DNA from: Papilionanthe hookeriana x Papilionanthe teres
Taxonomy: Eukaryota > Streptophyta > Magnoliopsida > Asparagales > Orchidaceae
DNA: 64,000 nucleotides
NCBI GenBank assembly: GCA_022702705.1
Contig: CM040426.1
Location: 72,747,306-72,811,305 of the forward strand
Reading direction: 5' to 3'
The notes under the pieces are model-generated. The model ran no database searches. It saw only the letters and a program-made list of their open reading frames with translations, and was not told where the DNA came from. Of the stretch, positions 25,201 to 37,721 are shown in pieces. The translations under genes and the position numbers were made by a program. Every line of letters starts with the position of its first letter. The stretch's first letter is position 1.

Positions 25201-28200
25201 CCATCACTCTCTGGTGGTTCGCCCCAAGCAGCGCTCCCATTGCTCTCCCAAAACCCCTCTACTTAAATGGCCTCACTCTCGTGGCCTCAAGCACCGGCCC
25301 GGCGTGCCGTCGCCATTAGCGAGAGAAGGAAAAAGCTCGAGACTTTCACATCACGCAAGGCTCCTCTGAGTCCCCACAAACCTAAAAGCGCGGCTGTAAC
25401 TCACGCAAACCTTTGGGCCGTAGGCATTAATGGCACATTTTAAGCAACCATTGGAGAACTCAGAGGAGTATAAAGGACTAGACCAGAAGGAAATAAATGG
25501 AGATCGAGGAATGTGAGTGAAGAGATTTACCGCAAGCTTCCGCGAAGGGGCGAGGGACGACGAGGGGCTCCGATGGAATTTTTTACCTAACGCAGAGCGG
25601 ATAAGCCGAACGCGGGGAGTGAGCTGCTTCCGATCTTATGTAGAAATATGCGGTAGGAATAAGCGGCGGCCCCAATAATCCAGCCCAAAAAGCTTTATTC
25701 AAACGGTAGTGCGGCGTTTTGAAAACGCCGCCGCACCCAATAAGCTGCCCCAAACGGGCACTAGTCTGAGGTATTTGATTCTGTTTTCTTGTCAATAGTT
25801 TGGTGGAGAAATTTCTTTTGAATCTTCTATCTCCAACTGCTAAGGAAAGTTCTGTAAATATATAACTTTTCTTGATCAGTTTATATTCTGCATTTGAGAT
25901 TCCAGTCTTCTTGGTCGTCACGACACGTGTTCTTTTGGTTTTTCTACACTTACTTTCTATTGTGTTCTCAGTTTCAAGATTTTGGGCTGAAAAGTTTTAG
26001 TAAATTTTCCTTGTGTTGATGTCACGTTAGCCTCTTCAGGCTTCTTTTTCAAAAGTGAATTATCGGACATTTCTTTTACAAAAAAATCAATGAGAAGTAT
26101 TGCTTTGAGAACGTATTTAGGCTCAATTATTTCTTGTATATCGAGATATTCAGATCTTGTTTTGGACTTAATTCTTGTCAGTTGTGCTGGATCACTCTCT
26201 AATCGACCACTGATGTCAGGGATGAACCTTCTTAATGACATTTCACTGCAATTAAGGCAATGAAGAGTTAGATGTCATCTAAAAGCTTCAAATATTCTAC
26301 AATATTTAAATCAGGTCTATTAGATTGATTCAAGTGAGATGTATAACAGAAGGAAATATTTCCAGATGATTTTCATGTTTCAGAAGCTGTATTAAATCAG
26401 GTCTCAGATTTGGATTAAGGCTTCAAAGATTCTACAATAATTAACTCCCATGGGATTTGGGATACATTTTCTTTGGGAGGTCATCAAATGCTTGCTTCCA
26501 CAGCCTACTATCAACAAGGGACTCCTCGTAGAAAGATAGGGATGTGATGGCGGACGAAGGAGGCATGATGTGTGTAATGATACTCATAATGGGATTTGAT
26601 TCATGCATATTTGCATCACAGTTAAACTTATTGTTTTTCGAGTTAAATTCAAATGGAATAGCGGAGTTCTCAGACTTATATGGATATGTTAATCTCATTT
26701 TATGGCAGATTTTTTGTTAACGTCAAATAACTTGATTCTTACTTTAATCTTCACATCCTTAATCCTAAGTGCATCTCAAAATACTTAACTTTGTTTGTTT
26801 AAAATATATCTTCACTTTTCAAGGATATTTTAAATTGACTAAGTGTTAACAAACTAATTCAATTTATCCCGACATTCCTCATGAATATAATACCATAAAA
26901 ATTTTCTCAAGAAAGTCCAAGTTTCATCAATTAGAGGACGTGTTAGACGTCAATATTTGGATTATGCTCACCTCAAACTTCTTTTCAGGGAAATGGACTA
27001 TTCGCTTCAAGGATTAGTGCTCTTTCCCTTCCCTTCTTTTTTTTTCTACTCGTCTTAGAATTATTATATCTGGTTGAGCATGATTCATTTAAGGATTTTG
27101 AACTTCTAATTTTTCTTAATTGATGATTTTCAAAATTTTTCGTAATATGATTTCCCAGTGTTATATTTCATTCGAAGGTTAGGATTTAGTTGAATTGTAT
27201 CAGTTATCAATTAAAGAATTTTACAATGTCCTTGGTTAGTTTATAATATTTTAAATGTACACTTTTAATTATTTTGAGACTTTTTAATGTTCAGTTGAGA
27301 GTTTGTTAAAGTGAAGGTCTTGGTTATTTAAAAGTAACACTAACTTTCCCTTTTAATGAGCATTTACACCAAGACATTGTTGAGATTCTCCATATGACGT
27401 ATATAATCCATTATGGAAATTTGAGATAAATAAGACCACATTCCTCAAGCATAGTATATGAGATGAGAAACAAAACACGAAAGATATCATCCATTCGATC
27501 ATTACATAAGTAATGTGCTACATCACCATATGATAAGGAATACAGTCCATGAATACAGCTCTAGTACTATACGACATACATGAAACATGTGCCAGAAAAA
27601 GAATGAAATAGAGGTGTCTGCCATGCCTCTACTCATCACTATCCTTCTCCTCTATCTCCTTATCATCCATGTTATAAAGGTCGAACGGTGGTGGTGGTGG
27701 CGGTCTCTCCCCTCTATGTCTGGCCTCAAAACTTTGATGAATATAACCATATTGTCGCTGATGCTGAACAACATGAAACTAGTTTGCTTGTGAATCTCTT
27801 GCAGTTCTTACTCCATGACTCTCTGTGTAGATGACAACTGATCTAAACGTCTAGTGATCTCATCTTCTGGCATCTCAGAAGGGGCGCATGGTGAGGCAGA
27901 AGGTAGTCCATAGGCTGAATGGTAGCTCGCATGACGGGCTTCTGAAGGTGAAGCCGCTCATCTCTCTCTCTCAACTCTGACAACATCGCTTAAGGTTGTA
28001 ATGGGACTTGGGTGACCCAAACCCACAGTGGTCTTGCAAATGGCCATGTAAACATGGAATGGTGGATAACTAGCCTGATGTCTATAGATTTCTATAGTTG
28101 GATACAAAAATTTAGGACTGCTCTATCCTTCGTAACATCCGTCAGGCTAGTGGTGGGCAAAAATCGAGTCACTATAAAGTAATGTCAGGTTTTGGATATT

Positions 28201-31200
28201 CTATTAAAGTGAGTTAAGGGAAAGTTAATCCTATTCTCCTCTTCGCATGCCCTCGTCTTCCAACGACCTAGGATCAATAAGAAAGTCAATAATCTGTTGG
28301 TAATTAGAGGCGAAGAAATCTGAGTAATCTCTGTGGGTAATGTTAGGAAGGCAAAATAATTGGTTGAGGTGGTAGGGTCGAAAGCAAGGTACGTACCCCG
28401 CACGAAGACTCGCTCATCCACGGACTCTTTTGCGTTGGCATAAAATTCATGGAATAGCGGGACGACGATAGGTCCAGCAGTAGAAAAGAATATTCCCTAA
28501 CCCCGACTTGCTACCGCACTTTGGATCTCACTCCCCGGTGTTTGGAAAAATCTCTCAGAAATTAATTTCTTCTTTAACATGATGCCATAATAATGTTGGA
28601 TAGCTACCAAACTCACAAATCTCCTTTCGTTGTAATCGGTAACTCCCTTACTCCTCACTCTTGGCGGTATTGTGGGTGGAAGGAGCGATCTGATTTGGGA
28701 AGATTTGAGGAAAAAATGAAAAACTCATGGTAAAATTGTCGAATGAGTTGAGGATAGCACCTAAGATTGCATGAACTTTCGGATCCGAGCTTTTCGTGGT
28801 CAGTTTTCAGATCCCGGAGGATTTTCTCGGTGAGTAGGGCGTGGGGTAGCTATTTGGATGCGTTGGAAAGGAGAAAATGGCGAACAGGATGGGGCCAAAC
28901 CCATATAAGGAGGCGTCGATGTGATTACGCTCGATTTGAGCGTGGTCATGCCAGACTGGTGTGGCCATGCCCTAATTGGGCATAGTCACGCTAAACCAAA
29001 AGGCCTCTTTTGGCTTCTAGGTCTCCGGTTTAGTTATCGCAGGCATGGTTGAGTGCCGAATTTGGTTTAAAATGATAAAATTGTGGTCTTTGCTCAATTA
29101 TGAGACAAATTTCGAGCCAAGGAAAGAGAAATGCTCTTTTGGATTGTTTAAGTAGTTTTTGCCGGGCTTAACACTTTCGAGCCGACTAAGTGTGACTTTC
29201 TTTCAGGATGAACTTGTAAAGAAGTAAAATATCTGATCCGTCGTCCAATATTTTGGTTGTCCTGTAATATTATGAAAAATCCTTGACTCTTAGTTTTATT
29301 GAAAAAGTTCAAAATATTGCATAGATACTTGATCCGTCGTCCAATATTTTGGTGGTCCTGTAATTTTATGAAAAATCCTTGACTCTTAGTTTTATTGAAA
29401 AATTTCAAAATATTGCATAGATAGTTGATTAGAATTGCCATCCTAAGAGTAGTTCCTAATCCCCAAATTTTTCCAAAGTAATTTCCTATTTTTGCAAACC
29501 AGTGATTCCTCTTTCAATTGCGTAGGAGACATGCTAAGTGTTCGAAAGTCTTTGGTTCTTAATGGCTTTACCAGGTGGCTCATATGAGAGGTTTCGAGGA
29601 ATTCTAAGGTTTTTAAGAAGTGACGACATGAATCTTTTTCTGATTAGATATCATATTATGGTGAAAATTTCTGGTTGTCTATGATTTGAAGGTCAACTAT
29701 AGCAATATTAAAATTTTTGAGGCCCATTCCAAACTTGATTGGAGACCCACCGTTCAAATGACTTGAGTCAAAAGCCAAATTACTTCGTTTTCAAGGTAGA
29801 ATATGAGTTTATGAGACATCTTTCCCATGATGGGTATAGAAAAGACATCAATAGAGTCAATTATAGAATCTTTAAAATTTTTAAATGAAGTTGAACTCAA
29901 TTTAATTTTAAAAAAACCTCTCACTAAGGAGAAGTGATGATAGAGCATGTTCTAAAAACCCTAAGCATTAAACGGAGTTTAAATGAGCAGCAAAAACATG
30001 AAAATTAAGGATGCGAGATACGACTCAAAATTCAGGTTCTTGATGGATTTAGTACAAAATGGAAAGCCCAACGAGAGGATGAGTAACCTGAATCTATAAG
30101 AGATACATATGATATCTAACTCATTTTAAAAATTGGAGAGAACATGTCCCCATCAAAATTGTCAAAGAAAAGCCTTGGTGGGGGATTTTTGTGTCGTCAC
30201 AAACCATTTAACTTTTTGTAAGACTTCCATATAGATGATCGGATGCGTCATTTTGAAGAATAATATATCTTTCCGAAGCAAGAAAATATTATCTTAAAAA
30301 TGAGCCTGACCAGCTGGATGATAAAAATCTTTGTAAGTCTACGGAATCAAGTTTTTTTTTCTTTACCTTACAGGTGTAAGATAAATTTTATTTTACTTAT
30401 GGGATCTCATTTGCTATAAAGGTAAACCCTCATAGTTAATAACATCTCTAGAGCTGAGCTCTAGAAAAAACTCTTGATTAATGTAATGAGTCAGGTTATC
30501 AAATGTTGGACTTTCATAATTGAAGTGTTGGAGTAAAAGAAATGATCCAAGTTGGAAGAATTAAGCTCAAATGGACGAGACTTATTGTTTGATGACGACA
30601 TATCTTTGGATTTAAGCATCAAAGGGAGGAGTTCTATATGAAGAGTGGTGGTCGAAGAATTTGGAATGACCTGGTAGCGCATTTGAATTGGTCATTTATA
30701 GTCAAAAGATGTCTTAGGACCACTTGATTTGATTGACGAAAATTATGAGAACTCCCAAACTAAAGGATAGAGTCGGGTGAGAAGAATTTCTAGATGGAAA
30801 TGAAAACCATCAACTCTATAAGGAATCCTAATTGGGTGGACTAGCCTAGATTTTGGGAATAGTGGATGATCATTGCTTTCCGTTGTCTCGAGGATATTGA
30901 TATTCATCAACTATAACCAATTTCGTAACTAGGAATCCTCCTTGAGTCACATGGCAATATAGATGATTCGTAATTTCGAGGCGATCTGAAATATCTTTGT
31001 CAGTAACTATGGATTATATCATCCTAAGGTATTCTCTTTAGTCTCAGGGGAGATTATTTATTTTGTATGTGCTAACATTTGATGCTGACTAAGACACCTG
31101 TTAAATTAACCTAAATTTTTATACTTCGACTAACTTAGGGCTAGTGTGATATTTGGTTTTGATGTCTAAGTTGGCTAACATGAGGTTCATATGAGATCTG

Positions 31201-34200
31201 CTTATGTTTGATTTTTCGTTCTTTATCTTAATGTGTTTGAAATGTTATTTGAGATTCAATATTTAATTCATGTTTTGTTTTGTTTCAATTTCTAGTTTTG
31301 TCAGTTGTGGTGAGAAATAAAAAAATTTATTAAGTTTTAAATTTGGTTTTGTTTTTGGGGCTGGATGTTTGTGGAGGAAATCATATTGTGAGACGTTTAC
31401 ATCATTCTTTTTATTTTGTGTATTTTAGTACTATTTTGATTTTATTTTTGAAAACTACATATGAAATAAAAAATAGAGCCACACATGAAATGACGTGCAA
31501 AACAACATACATTTAGGTTGGATTTGACTTGGGTTTGGGCCTGAGCTGAGTTGGACCTAGGCTGGACTTGGGTTAGATCTAGGTTGGATCTGGGTTGGGC
31601 TTTAGTTGGATCTGAGTTAGAATTGGTTTGGATCTGGGTTGACCTGAGTTAGCAATTTGGATCTGAGTTAAACCTGGGTTGGTCCTGGGTTGACTTGAGT
31701 TAAACTTGAGTTAGACATGGGTTGACTTGAGTTAAACTTGAGTTAGACATGGGTTGACTTAGGTTCGACCCGGCTTGGACTTGCTTTAGGTCTGGTTAGA
31801 CTTGTGTTGACTTAGGTGGACCTGGGTTAACCCATGTTGGACCTGGGTTAACCCATGTTGGACTTGGGTTAACCTATGTTGGACCTGGGTTGGACCTAGG
31901 TTTGGCCTAAATTTGACTGGGTTGACCCGATTTATCTTAGCTTAGGTCAGGTCGTGTCAGGGTTAGGTCTAGGGTAAGTTGGGTCAGGTCAGGTTTAGAC
32001 TTTGTTTTGGGTTAGGGTTAAGGATTGTGTTCGGGTTGGCCAAAGTCTGACCCATACCCAAGCTTAAATCAAGGCCATTGATTTTGGTTGACCTAAATTT
32101 AAAATTTAAATAACTTGGAAATAAACTAAAAGTAACAGAGAATGGGGGGAAGCTTACCTGAGAAGAGGCCAAGGTGGTTCGCTTGAGGAGGCTTAGTCTT
32201 TTTCTTCCTCTTCTCTGTGCTGGATTGAAGGAAGGGGAGGCAAAAAATGTCAAGACAGTGAGGAGGCAAGCCTATTTATAGGTTGCAGAGTCGGTGGCAG
32301 ACGCCTTAGTGGTTGTCGATTGAGTGATGAGTTAACGGTTCAGATTATTTCGGCGGTTGGAGGGTGCCCTGGATTACCTCTTGCTAAGCGATGCGATGAG
32401 TCGTCACCAGACTCGTTGACGACGACCACAGATCACTGGCATGGCTCGAAGTCATGGTCATGCCAGCATCAGGCATGATCACGCCCGGGTACTTCTGGAC
32501 GTGGCTACGCCCGAACTGGACGCGACAATGAAGAGAATTTTCTTAGCATGGCTACTTCAGAATTGGGCGTGACCATGACAAAATACTCCCAGGCGTGGCT
32601 GCACTCGATCCAGTCGTGACCACGCCCAGGAACTTCTGTGTGGCTACGCCTGAACCAGGTGTGACCACGACGATCCAGGGTGGGGCTCTATGAGTGTGTG
32701 TTGAGTTGCATGTAAGTTTGTTGAACAAAAATAAGTTGTACAAAAAGCCATCAACAAAAGTTGCCCTAGTTAGTCTCATGTAGTCTAACTGTACGACTAG
32801 GCCGACAATGTATGCCTTCCCACAAAGATGAGCAAAGCATAAGCTTTACTAGTAAGCAATGAATAATTTTTTTTCTTATACTTTTATTTTTTTTCACAAT
32901 GATCTTTCATAGATATAAGAAAATCAGAGAACTAAATATACACATATAGGGTGGATTATCGACTATTGAGTGTTGACTGCCAAATATCAAGTATGATTAA
33001 TGAGCACCTACTATCAAGCACAAATTGTTGAGTGTTGTGTACGATTGCCAAGTATCGTGTACCAACTACCGACTACTAAGTGTTGAATATCTAGTCTCGA
33101 GTGTCTATTACTAAAATGACTATTGAGTATTTAGTACCAACTACCAATTTGATATAGTCCGAGTTTGAGTTTATATTTAGGCTATACAACTCTTGTGATG
33201 TATGCTATTATCCATTTATTATTTATTATGTAGCATCTACAGTATCGCTCTAGACTCGTGCTTTCTCTTATTTAAATATGAGATCTTGAGCAGAGTTGCG
33301 GGAACTTTTTTGTTGGCCTTCAGGAGGACCTCACTCATTCTCTTTTATATATATATATATATATAAAAGAAGCCCTGGGGCTTATTTTATTGAAATAAAA
33401 AGAATACAAAACAAGTAGTATGAGAGGGCCCAATAGATGAAGCTTTACTCAGATGAAACAAAATGCAAAGATAGCTCAAACAAATGGATACAAAAGACAG
33501 AAAAAAAGAAAAATATGCAGATAAATAGTGTCTATGAATGAGGTCGCCATGGCCTTCCTCTTCCTCTGGTTCTTGGAGCGGATCCAGAAAACAAACTCTA
33601 GTGTTGTTCCATTGCCAGAAGTGACCAAGGTATCATCAATTAAGTTTCCAAGCTGAATAGTACTTCCAGCCTTCTTCCGCCGGGAAGTGTGTACTTATCT
33701 TTCTTCTTCCGGTCTGATCCATAGAAGGAAAGACAGTTGCAACGATGGGTTCTAGTGTTTGTGTAGGATAGTCTTTCAATACTTGGGGATCTCCCGCCCT
33801 TCGAACGGGTAGTTCAACCAACTGATTAGTAGCAGTAATATGACTACTGTTTTGCAGTAATTCTTCCTCAGTAGTAGTAGACACATTTTTCGTCATATGA
33901 ATGTGAATTTTCGCTTATTCCCTATCTTCAATCACGTCATCGAGGGGAGCCTGAACACCTTCCACGGTAGTTGCTACTCCAATAGAAGAAGGCTGAGAAG
34001 AAGTGGCAGTGACCGCATCCTGCCTTCCAGGGACAACCACCTGACACTCCAACATTCGATCCTTATCAACGTGCTCTGAATCAGTATCAGTAGACTTTTG
34101 CACCGTATCCGGCATGAGCATTGCAGAAGGTATCACAGGCAGTGAACAAGAAGGTATAACCGTCGCAGGAATATGTGGAGGAACTGAAGGTGGGGCTACA

Positions 34201-35314
34201 ACCTGCCGTAGATGAGGATGTAAACGGTAATAGGATGAATTGCTATGACCAAACATTCCATAGTGAGAGCAGTATGGGAGGTGAGGTCCCATCACAATCT
34301 TCTTCCAATAACCCTGATGAGGGGAGCCAATCCAAATCTCTTCTGGAAATGGTTGAGTGATGTCACACTCTACAAGCATGCAGGCTTCAAATGACGTGGT
34401 TGTATCAAGCATGGGATCGTCGACCTTCAGTGGTTTCCCAAGGGCTGTTGCCAGTGTATAAATGATTTCATAGTCGAAGAGATGTACTTTGAGCCCTGGA
34501 AACTTAACCCAAACCGATATAATAGGAGATTCCGATTTATGGTCAAAATCCACTTTCCATTTCAGAATTTTCATAAAAGGATACAATTTTGAGAACTTTT
34601 TAAGCAAAGAGTTGAGTATAATTTGCGTCATTGGATAATTGAATGAGAACGTGACGACCATCTAACGAACCAACTTTCCAACTTCCTGTAAATTTAAGAG
34701 ACTCAAAATGTCCCCTAATAATCTCAAGCTTGGGATTTACATACAGAAATTGCCCAACAAGAGTATATCTGCATCCTAAGGCTAACATACTTGTTTCCTC
34801 ATCAGTTTGAAACAAAGCGGGTTTGTCATTTTTCCTCCCTAGCTTCCTAATAAAAGTGTAGTCCCCTCCTCCTGGTTCATGCGCATCATGAAAATCTTGA
34901 GGGAAGAAACAGGATCGACGGCCTGCCCCGGGATTGGCACCTCCAGAGACAGCCGCAGCATAAGTCGGAGCCATTCCCCAAAACCGATAAAAAATCCGCT
35001 CGGTTAACTGTAGCAGCAGCGACGAACAACCGCAGAAGCTCTGCAGAAGAGCTCGGCGTACGACGCGAGCAGAAACAAGAAGACATGAACTGTAGCAGAA
35101 TAGACGAAGACAAAAGGAGACGTGGACTGTAGCAGCACCGTCGTCGCGCTCGATGAAGATGAAGACGAGAGCTAATTAGTCTAACGATGAGAGTCGAAGT
35201 GGACGACTCTTGACGAAAACCGGTTGACGAAAAAGGTGACGACCTTCATCGTCGTGATCAACATAGCCGAGGAAGAAAGGATCACCGCGAGGTTTTGCCC
35301 TCATGCGAAACCCT

Positions 35315-35377
<63 letters not shown>

Positions 35378-37687
35378 TTTTCTGTTTGGATCGTTATCTT
35401 TGTTGTATTTTTTGGATGTAAGATATTTTAGTGGATTTTACCTCTTATGTTTTCATGTCTGTCTTTCTTGGCTATACTAAAATTTAGGCGTAACCTACGA
35501 ACAAATATGAATTCAACAACTTGAGCCATGGCATGTTCAAAACTGTAATGGTGGTTGTGAAAAAAGAGTGTCAAATGTTCTTGAACCCAGAAATTCCAAC
35601 ACTAGAAGACATCTAATTGCCGAGTGTCCTTGATTTCATAGGTTTGATTTTCATCGAGGAACCTAATATGATTTTAATATAGTTATTAATAAAGTTGTAA
35701 CGCTATTGAGCCATGATATTGCTGTTGCATTGTTGTTTTTTTGACCATTTTGGTTTAACTCAAGTGATTTTATCAGTGTTATTGAGTGATCTATCGAATG
35801 ATTGCGATAAGGTGTTATTGCTCCAATAATTTTGAACTTAGACGAGCAATATTCTTTTGCCAATCACGCTGAAGTTGACTTGAATATTTGAATTTCATGA
35901 GAATTCTTCATGATAATATGTCATGCTTTTTTAGACAATAATGCTGTTTAAACAATGTTCCGTATAACTCAAAAATTTTCAAATAAAATGTAACCTGTGA
36001 ACGTTGTTATTCTGTTTTATTTGATTGTTTGAACAGTTAATATTTGCAGTTGTTGTAACAGGGTGGGAGAAAGGAAGGGACTAGTTTCGCGCCCCCCACC
36101 CCTTGTATTTTTTCGTTGGTCCTGTGACGGAGTGAAAAGGGAGACAGTTGGCTTTATCAATGATTCAAATCTTTGCAAATATTATTGATTTAGTCATTTA
36201 TTTTGGTCTTTATAGTGTGATGTTACACTTAACTTTTGTGGTCAAAAATTGACATTGCAAGGGTTAATTATTTTCTTGTAGAATTTTGCAAGGGTTTATC
36301 TTTCCTATGTTGTGATTGCACTAGTTTTTGCTGAATTCAATTTATTCTCATGTTGAATTTTGCATGTTATTGTTGTGGAACTAACATGCAGGCTATGTTC
36401 TTTTTAGCTTTTAGCTCATAGCCTGAACTTTGTCAAGGATGCTAGCTCACAAAAAAGAGGCGGATACATGCACAAGCAGGAAGAGGTATCTACTTCTGAT
36501 TCAGGTATTCCAATCTTTTAGTTGATTTTGACTGTTTTTCATGCACTTCATATTAAATCTTATTCACATTATTGATTGTAAATTTATTTTTCATGCACTT
36601 CAGATTAAATCTAATGAAAATTCAGTTGGTGCTTGCTAAAAGTCATGATTTGGATGCCACCTTGTAATCATACTCTAATTTGGATTATTATAATGTACTG
36701 AACCTTGTGCATACAACATGGTGATTAAAATTTAAAGTAAATTGCTAAAATTGTTTCCCGACTATCTACATGGGGCTATTTTAGTCCTTGAGTTTATTGG
36801 AGTGCTAAATTGGACCCTAGAATGTTTCAACGAGGACTAAAATAGTCTTCACCGGAGACTATTTCAGTGAAGACTATTTTAACTCATATTAAAGACTTCT
36901 ATGGAGTAGTGACTTATAAACTCTAGGACTAAATAACCCTCTGAAAAGAGACGGTTCATATTAAAACTTCTTTCTTAAATTTAATTACTTTTGACTTTTC
37001 AACTATTCTTGGCAGCGTAAAGCCCCAAGTTTATTCATTTATAGTTTGTTATGTGCCAACCGTATTTTGGTTAATTTCCTAACTGAATCTTGTTTTTTGT
37101 TATCTTTATTAGTTGAAGCGTACCCTGCCCCTCCAGGCACACACACCTTCCTCCCATGTTGATCACTATTCTCTTTATGCCATTATTTATCTAAAACAAT
37201 TTGTGCTAATCCATTTTCTGGTTCAAATATTTCTTAAACCTCTTTTAGTTTTCCTACTTAAGAACATAAAGCTTTTGGTGTGTAGGTTAGTGTATTTTTT
37301 CTGTTAGAGTAAGATAATATTTGATTGTAATGTCAAAATGTATGCAAGAGAAACCCTCATTTCTGGAATCTTGAAATAATTATGCTCACGTTACTATCAG
37401 TTTTTTTTTTCTTTGCGGTAAGAGAGTTAATAGAAAAGAATCTTAAAGGGAATACTAATATTCTTCATATAGTTTTATGATTTTGAGAATGCATATGATT
37501 AAGAACCATAAAAAATAATTTGATATGCATTAGGAAAGAAAGTTTTGCGTTGAGGGTATGTTGAAGTTATGAAAGAAATATATGATGAAGTGCTGACTGG
37601 TATTAAATAAAGGATCAACATTGAGTTCATATTATTTTTTATTGGACATGGAGTTGTTCACAAAGGATATTTAAAGTGAGATGTTTT

Positions 37688-37721
<34 letters not shown>

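Noticed and set aside
25583..25921. 112-residue minus-strand frame across the GC-rich duplication border
   Set aside because: Spans a MITE-like terminus and unrelated DNA; no domain, probably chance.
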